Assembly: GCA_003245395.1 (NCBI GenBank)
Contig: QKDF01000247.1
Coordinates: 1 to 9,919, forward strand
DNA length: 9,919 bases
Reading direction: 5' to 3'
DNA from: Clostridia bacterium
GTDB taxonomy: Bacteria > Bacillota > Clostridia > Oscillospirales > Oscillospiraceae
Part shown: in pieces, positions 7,321-9,919 of the stretch
Layout of the letters: each line of letters begins with the position of its first letter
Numbering within the stretch: the first letter of the stretch is position 1
Translations under genes and position numbers: made by a program
Notes under the pieces: generated by a model
What the model saw: only the letters and a program-made list of their open reading frames with translations
The model's database searches: none
Told to the model about the DNA's origin: nothing

Positions 7321-9236
7321 TATTTTAGTGTCTCCAGTTCTGCCAGCCACAAAGCCGCAGCTGCGTCGCTGGGCATCCGCCAATCGCCCCGGGGAGAAAG
7401 CGCCACGGAACCCACCTTCGGGCCATCGGGCAGGCAGTTGCGTTTGAACTGCTGAGAGAAAAAGCGGCGGTAAAAGACGTTCAGCCACTTGAGAATTACC
7501 GTCCGGTCATATTGTCTGCCCAGAGCATACACTGTAAGCCGGAAAACCTTCGCCGGTGAAAAGCCCCAGCGGAGCATATAATACAGGAAAAAGTCGTGCA
7601 GTTCGTAGGGCCCCACCAAATCCTCGGTTTTTTGTGAGATTTTTCCCTGTACTGCGGGCAGCAACTCCGGGGAGACAGGAGTATCCAGAATATCCTCCAG
7701 CACACCGGAGAGATCTTCGTCCTTCTCCGCGCTGTCCCGGGCCAAATAGGATACCAAGTGCCGCACCAACGTCTTGGGAATCGAGGTATTGACGGCATAC
7801 ATGCTCATGTGGTCGCCGTTGTAGGTGCACCAACCCAGTGCCAGTTCGCTCAGATCCCCGGTACCGATGACAATGCCTCCCATCTGGTTGGCAATGTCCA
7901 TGAGCACTTGCGTCCGCTCTCGGGCCTGTCCGTTCTCAAAGGTGACGGAGTGATCCTCAATGTCATGCCCAATGTCCCGGAAATGACTGCGGACACTTTG
8001 GGAGATATCCACGGTGCGTAAAGTCGCCCCCATCCGCTCCGCGAGAATAACCGCGTTGTTCTTTGTCCGATCCGTGGTACCGAAGCAAGGCATGGTTACC
8101 GCCACAATATCTGTCATGGGACGGTCCAACATCTTCATTGCAAGACCGGTAATCAGAACTGCCAGAGTGGAATCAAGGCCGCCGGACAATCCCACCACGG
8201 CGGTGGCAGAGCCGGTGTGCTCCAGCCGCTGCTTCAGACCCAGAGAGGCGATCAGCAGAATTTCCCGGCAGCGGGCGTCCCGATCTTCTTTTCCCTCCGG
8301 CACAAAGGGCCGAGGGGCCACATACCGGGTTAGTTTTGTGGTTTCCTCCGTCAGACGGAAGGAAATCTCACGGGCAGAATCCGGCATTTTCCGGAACATC
8401 TGGGTGCGCCGGCGCTCGTAATCCAGCCGCTGTACATCTACTTCGGAGATTAGTAAGCCGCCGTCAAACCGGCGCTCTGCCAATAATGTTCCGTTTTCCG
8501 AGATCATCTGGTGTGCGCCGAATACAAGATCGGAGGTAGACTCCCCTTCTCCTGCGCTGGTATAGAGATAACCGCACAGCAGTTTGGCGCTCTGGATCGA
8601 AACCAGCTGCCGTCTGTAGGAATCCTTACCGATGATATCGTTGCTGGCGGACAGGTTTCCGATCACCGTGGCGCCGGCAGCTGCCATTGCAGCCGACGGG
8701 GAAACGGGCGCCCACATATCTTCACAGATTTCCACACCGAATTTCAGTTCGGGGATGTTTTCACACGCAAAGACCAAACCTGCGCCAAAGGGAATATCGG
8801 TCTGCCCGCAGAGAGTCACGGTGGAAGATTCCTCCGGGGCCGGAGAAAACTGCCGTCTTTCATAAAATTCCCCATAGTTGGGCAGATAGGCCTTGGGAAC
8901 CAGCCCTAAAATAATTCCGCTTTGAATTACCGCGGCACAATTATACAATTTGTTATGAACTCTGACCGGCAGACCAACGGCTGCCACCAGATTCAAGTGG
9001 CGGGTAGCAGCCAGAACGGTGGAAAGCGCATCCTCCGCGCCGCGGAGTAAGGTCTGCTGATAAAAAAGATCCCCACAGGTATAACCGGTCAACCCTAATT
9101 CAGGCAAAATTAGCAGCTTGACGCCGGCTTGATCTGCCGCCCGCATCATGGTAAAGGTCTGCTCCGCGTTATACGCGCAATTGGCCAGGCGAATAGAGGG
9201 ACTGCCACAGGCCACGGAGATAAAACCATCCTTCAT
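7320..9236 (-). CDS. nadE: Glutamine-dependent NAD+ synthetase
   Basis: Catalyses the last step of NAD+ synthesis: ATP-dependent amidation of nicotinic acid adenine dinucleotide using ammonia from glutamine. The 638 residues form the two-domain type. The N-terminal nitrilase-fold glutaminase has the Glu-Lys-Cys triad E46 (LILPELGLTGY), K115 (LVPKAYLPNYGEF) and C171 (GVEICEDMWAP). The C-terminal synthetase has the ATP pyrophosphatase loop SGGLDS at 351-356, GTGDLSELALGW at 458-469, YNGDHMSMY at 472-480 and PKVGS near 606-610. The ATG at 9236-9234 lies 9 nt from a perfect AGGAGG (9251-9246). It converges on rnhA and shares its terminator. It ends with tandem in-frame TAA TAA codons. A separate sigma-A-like promoter at about 9277-9303 suggests it is transcribed alone. 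No frame damage is visible. Confidence 0.97.
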   Translation of the reverse strand: MKDGFISVACGSPSIRLANCAYNAEQTFTMMRAADQAGVKLLILPELGLTGYTCGDLFYQQTLLRGAEDALSTVLAATRHLNLVAAVGLPVRVHNKLYNCAAVIQSGIILGLVPKAYLPNYGEFYERRQFSPAPEESSTVTLCGQTDIPFGAGLVFACENIPELKFGVEICEDMWAPVSPSAAMAAAGATVIGNLSASNDIIGKDSYRRQLVSIQSAKLLCGYLYTSAGEGESTSDLVFGAHQMISENGTLLAERRFDGGLLISEVDVQRLDYERRRTQMFRKMPDSAREISFRLTEETTKLTRYVAPRPFVPEGKEDRDARCREILLIASLGLKQRLEHTGSATAVVGLSGGLDSTLAVLITGLAMKMLDRPMTDIVAVTMPCFGTTDRTKNNAVILAERMGATLRTVDISQSVRSHFRDIGHDIEDHSVTFENGQARERTQVLMDIANQMGGIVIGTGDLSELALGWCTYNGDHMSMYAVNTSIPKTLVRHLVSYLARDSAEKDEDLSGVLEDILDTPVSPELLPAVQGKISQKTEDLVGPYELHDFFLYYMLRWGFSPAKVFRLTVYALGRQYDRTVILKWLNVFYRRFFSQQFKRNCLPDGPKVGSVALSPRGDWRMPSDAAAALWLAELETLK

Positions 9237-9276
9237 TTGGATATGCCTCCTGATGATGAAAATCTAATAATTCTAT

Positions 9277-9303
9277 ATTATACCCCTGAAAAGCGTTTCG
9301 CAA
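9277..9303 (-). promoter_or_regulatory. Predicted nadE promoter
   Basis: On the minus strand a perfect TATAAT -10 (9282-9277) is preceded by TTGCGA (9303-9298) with a 15-nt spacer. The -10 is excellent, while the -35 and its spacing are below consensus. Initiation about 7 nt downstream would give a leader of about 33 nt ending in the AGGAGG SD of nadE. No riboswitch-sized leader is available. Confidence 0.6.
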
Positions 9304-9324
9304 GCCGGGAAAAAACCCAACGGG

Positions 9325-9364
9325 AAAAACAGAGACGGCTGCGCCATTGGCGCAGCCGTCTCTG
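9325..9364 (-). terminator. Strong intrinsic terminator upstream of the nadE promoter
   Basis: A perfect 16-bp GC-rich stem (9330-9345 with 9349-9364, three-base loop ATT) is followed on the minus strand by UUUUU (9329-9325). On the plus strand the hairpin is followed by a TG run rather than a T tract, so it is oriented leftward. It lies about 120 nt beyond the rpsT terminator and 22 nt before the nadE -35, so it cannot serve nadE. It ends either a separate small transcript or read-through from rpsT. Confidence 0.82.
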
Positions 9365-9365
9365 C

Positions 9366-9376
9366 TGTGTGTGTGT
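9366..9376. repeat. Short TG/CA dinucleotide run
   Basis: The eleven bases TGTGTGTGTGT form a short simple repeat just outside the stem of the 9330-9364 hairpin. In the candidate leftward RNA this reads ACACACACACA and would be an unstructured linker before the terminator. Confidence 0.6.
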
Positions 9377-9449
9377 TTTAGGAGGGAGAAAATGCATTGG
9401 GGAGGGAACCCCTTTGCTGATTCTAAGGATATCCAATAAAAATGGCAAA

Positions 9450-9479
9450 ATTATGAGTTAGGTATGAACAGATTGTAAA
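9450..9479 (-). promoter_or_regulatory. Candidate promoter between rpsT and nadE
   Basis: On the minus strand TTTACA (9479-9474) and CATAAT (9455-9450) are each 5/6 matches to consensus and are separated by 18 nt. An adenine at 9443 is well placed as a start point. The element begins just past the U-tract of the rpsT terminator, where a promoter for rpsT or nadE would not be expected. AT-rich sequence makes chance matches possible. Confidence 0.42.
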
Positions 9480-9485
9480 TTCAAG

Positions 9486-9525
9486 AAAAAAATCAAAAAA
9501 GACGTCCGCATAGCGAACGTCTTTT
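9486..9525 (-). terminator. rpsT intrinsic terminator
   Basis: On the minus strand AAAAGACGTUCGC pairs with GCGGACGUCUUUU (arms 9525-9513 and 9509-9497, loop of three), a 13-bp stem with one G-U pair, followed by a U-rich tail with seven consecutive Us (9492-9486). It begins 13 nt after the rpsT stop. On the plus strand the same site has a C-A mismatch, so the hairpin favours the leftward direction. Confidence 0.87.
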
Positions 9526-9538
9526 CAGCTTGATTCAA

Positions 9539-9802
9539 TCAGCCGATCTGATTGAGCTTCAGGGTCATGGTGCTCTTTCTGTGAGCAGCCGTGTTCTTGT
9601 GCAGAACGCCCTTGGCGACAGCCTGATCGACTTTCTTCACAGCAACCTTGTAAGCGCCATCGGCCTCGGTGCGATTGCCTTCTGCGGCAGCGACCTCGAA
9701 CTTCTTGATGGCGGTTTTCAGTTCGGACTTCTCAGCCTTATTGCGGGCGTTTCTCACCTGGGAGATCAGAACGCGCTTTTTGGCAGACTTAATATTCGGC
9801 AA
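9539..9802 (-). CDS. rpsT: 30S ribosomal protein S20
   Basis: S20 binds 16S rRNA early in assembly of the small subunit body. From the chosen start the protein is 87 residues, the normal size. It is lysine/arginine/alanine-rich and helical, beginning with the family hallmark PNIKSAKKR and ending HRKSTMTLKLNQIG after the conserved GVLHKNTAAHRKS segment. The frame extends seven codons upstream to another TTG, but the SD AAAGGAGGTG (9818-9809 on this strand) lies inside that extension and sits 8 nt before the TTG at 9802-9800, directly in front of PNIK. The start codon is therefore TTG, read as methionine. The gene is a single unit, with an extended -10 promoter about 65 nt upstream and an intrinsic terminator shortly after the TGA. 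Confidence 0.96.
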   Translation of the reverse strand: MPNIKSAKKRVLISQVRNARNKAEKSELKTAIKKFEVAAAEGNRTEADGAYKVAVKKVDQAVAKGVLHKNTAAHRKSTMTLKLNQIG

Positions 9803-9866
9803 ACCAAACACCTCCTTTGGCAAATCAATGAATCGATGGAATTTTCAATCCACCGTGCAGAATGAT

Positions 9867-9895
9867 ATTTTAACAGTTCTCGTAACAAAAAGCAA
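9867..9895 (-). promoter_or_regulatory. Predicted rpsT promoter with extended -10
   Basis: On the minus strand TTGCTT (9895-9890), a 17-nt spacer and TAAAAT (9872-9867) are preceded by TGT at 9875-9873, giving an extended -10. The expected start point is near 9860, which leaves a 5' leader of about 58 nt before the TTG start. In E. coli the S20 leader mediates translational autoregulation; no specific S20-binding fold could be assigned here. The bases beyond 9895 are an A/T-rich run with no further identifiable element. Confidence 0.68.
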
Positions 9896-9919
9896 GTCTT
9901 TTTTTAGAAAATTCCTGCG

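Larger units (their letters stand above)
9325..9443 (-). ncRNA. Candidate small RNA (about 119 nt), unnamed
   Basis: This segment is inferred from a promoter-like pair at 9450-9479 and a strong terminator at 9325-9364 with no coding frame of note between them on this strand. The predicted RNA starts AUUUUUAUUGGAUAUCC and has a small GGGG/CCCC hairpin possibility around 9412-9399. It then carries a pyrimidine-rich single-stranded region UUCUCCCUCCUAAAA (9394-9380) and an AC repeat before the terminator stem. CCCUCCU is complementary to Shine-Dalgarno sequences, as are C-rich seeds of known Firmicutes sRNAs such as RsaE/RoxS. I do not recognise it as a known RNA family. The alternative is a degenerate spacer with two tandem terminators for rpsT. 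Confidence 0.33.

Noticed and set aside
9237..9303. A riboswitch or NAD-sensing leader for nadE
   Set aside because: The predicted nadE leader is only about 33 nt, and the large hairpin lies upstream of the promoter, so there is no room for an aptamer.
9530..9865. A 111-codon plus-strand open frame over rpsT
   Set aside because: It is the antisense shadow of the well-supported S20 gene and crosses its SD and promoter leader.

Overview
This is the oriC-proximal housekeeping region of a Firmicutes genome. The order dnaN - S4-domain gene - recF - remB - gyrB - gyrA is the classic layout downstream of dnaA in Bacilli and Clostridia. The moderate GC content, the 648-residue GyrB without the proteobacterial insert, and the DUF370 gene all suit a gut-type member of Clostridia. 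Details such as [12 protein letters not shown] in GyrA and [14 protein letters not shown] in GyrB point to an Oscillospiraceae/Ruminococcaceae-like lineage; this assignment is from memory of family sequences, not from a search.

Layout. Bases 1-7235 read rightward as one tightly spaced series: the 3' part of dnaN (sliding clamp), a yaaA-type S4 RNA-binding gene, recF overlapping it by 11 nt, remB, gyrB, gyrA and rnhA. No convincing promoter is visible inside this run. It ends at a strong bidirectional terminator (7273-7309), where it meets leftward nadE (glutamine-dependent NAD+ synthetase, 9236-7320). nadE has its own promoter. Further right, rpsT (ribosomal protein S20, 9802-9539) is also leftward, with its own extended -10 promoter, a TTG start and its own terminator.

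How the genes work together. The rightward run combines replication processivity (DnaN), gap repair (RecF), DNA supercoiling (GyrA2GyrB2) and RNA:DNA hybrid removal (RNase HI), with a small translation-linked RNA-binding protein and a matrix-type regulator between them. nadE and rpsT are unrelated housekeeping genes with separate control.

Most of the window is ordinary core genome, and I see no mobile element, CRISPR array, rRNA, tRNA or defence system. The one place with unexplained structure is the 302-nt gap between rpsT and nadE. There, a promoter-like pair (TTTACA, 18 nt, CATAAT) lies just past the rpsT terminator and is followed about 80 nt later by a second, very strong intrinsic terminator that ends before the nadE promoter. 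This is the architecture of a free-standing small RNA of about 120 nt, and it would carry C-rich, anti-Shine-Dalgarno-like stretches. Secondary points are an alanine at the quinolone-contacting serine position of GyrA, a TTG start for S20, and a symmetric inverted repeat around the shared terminator.
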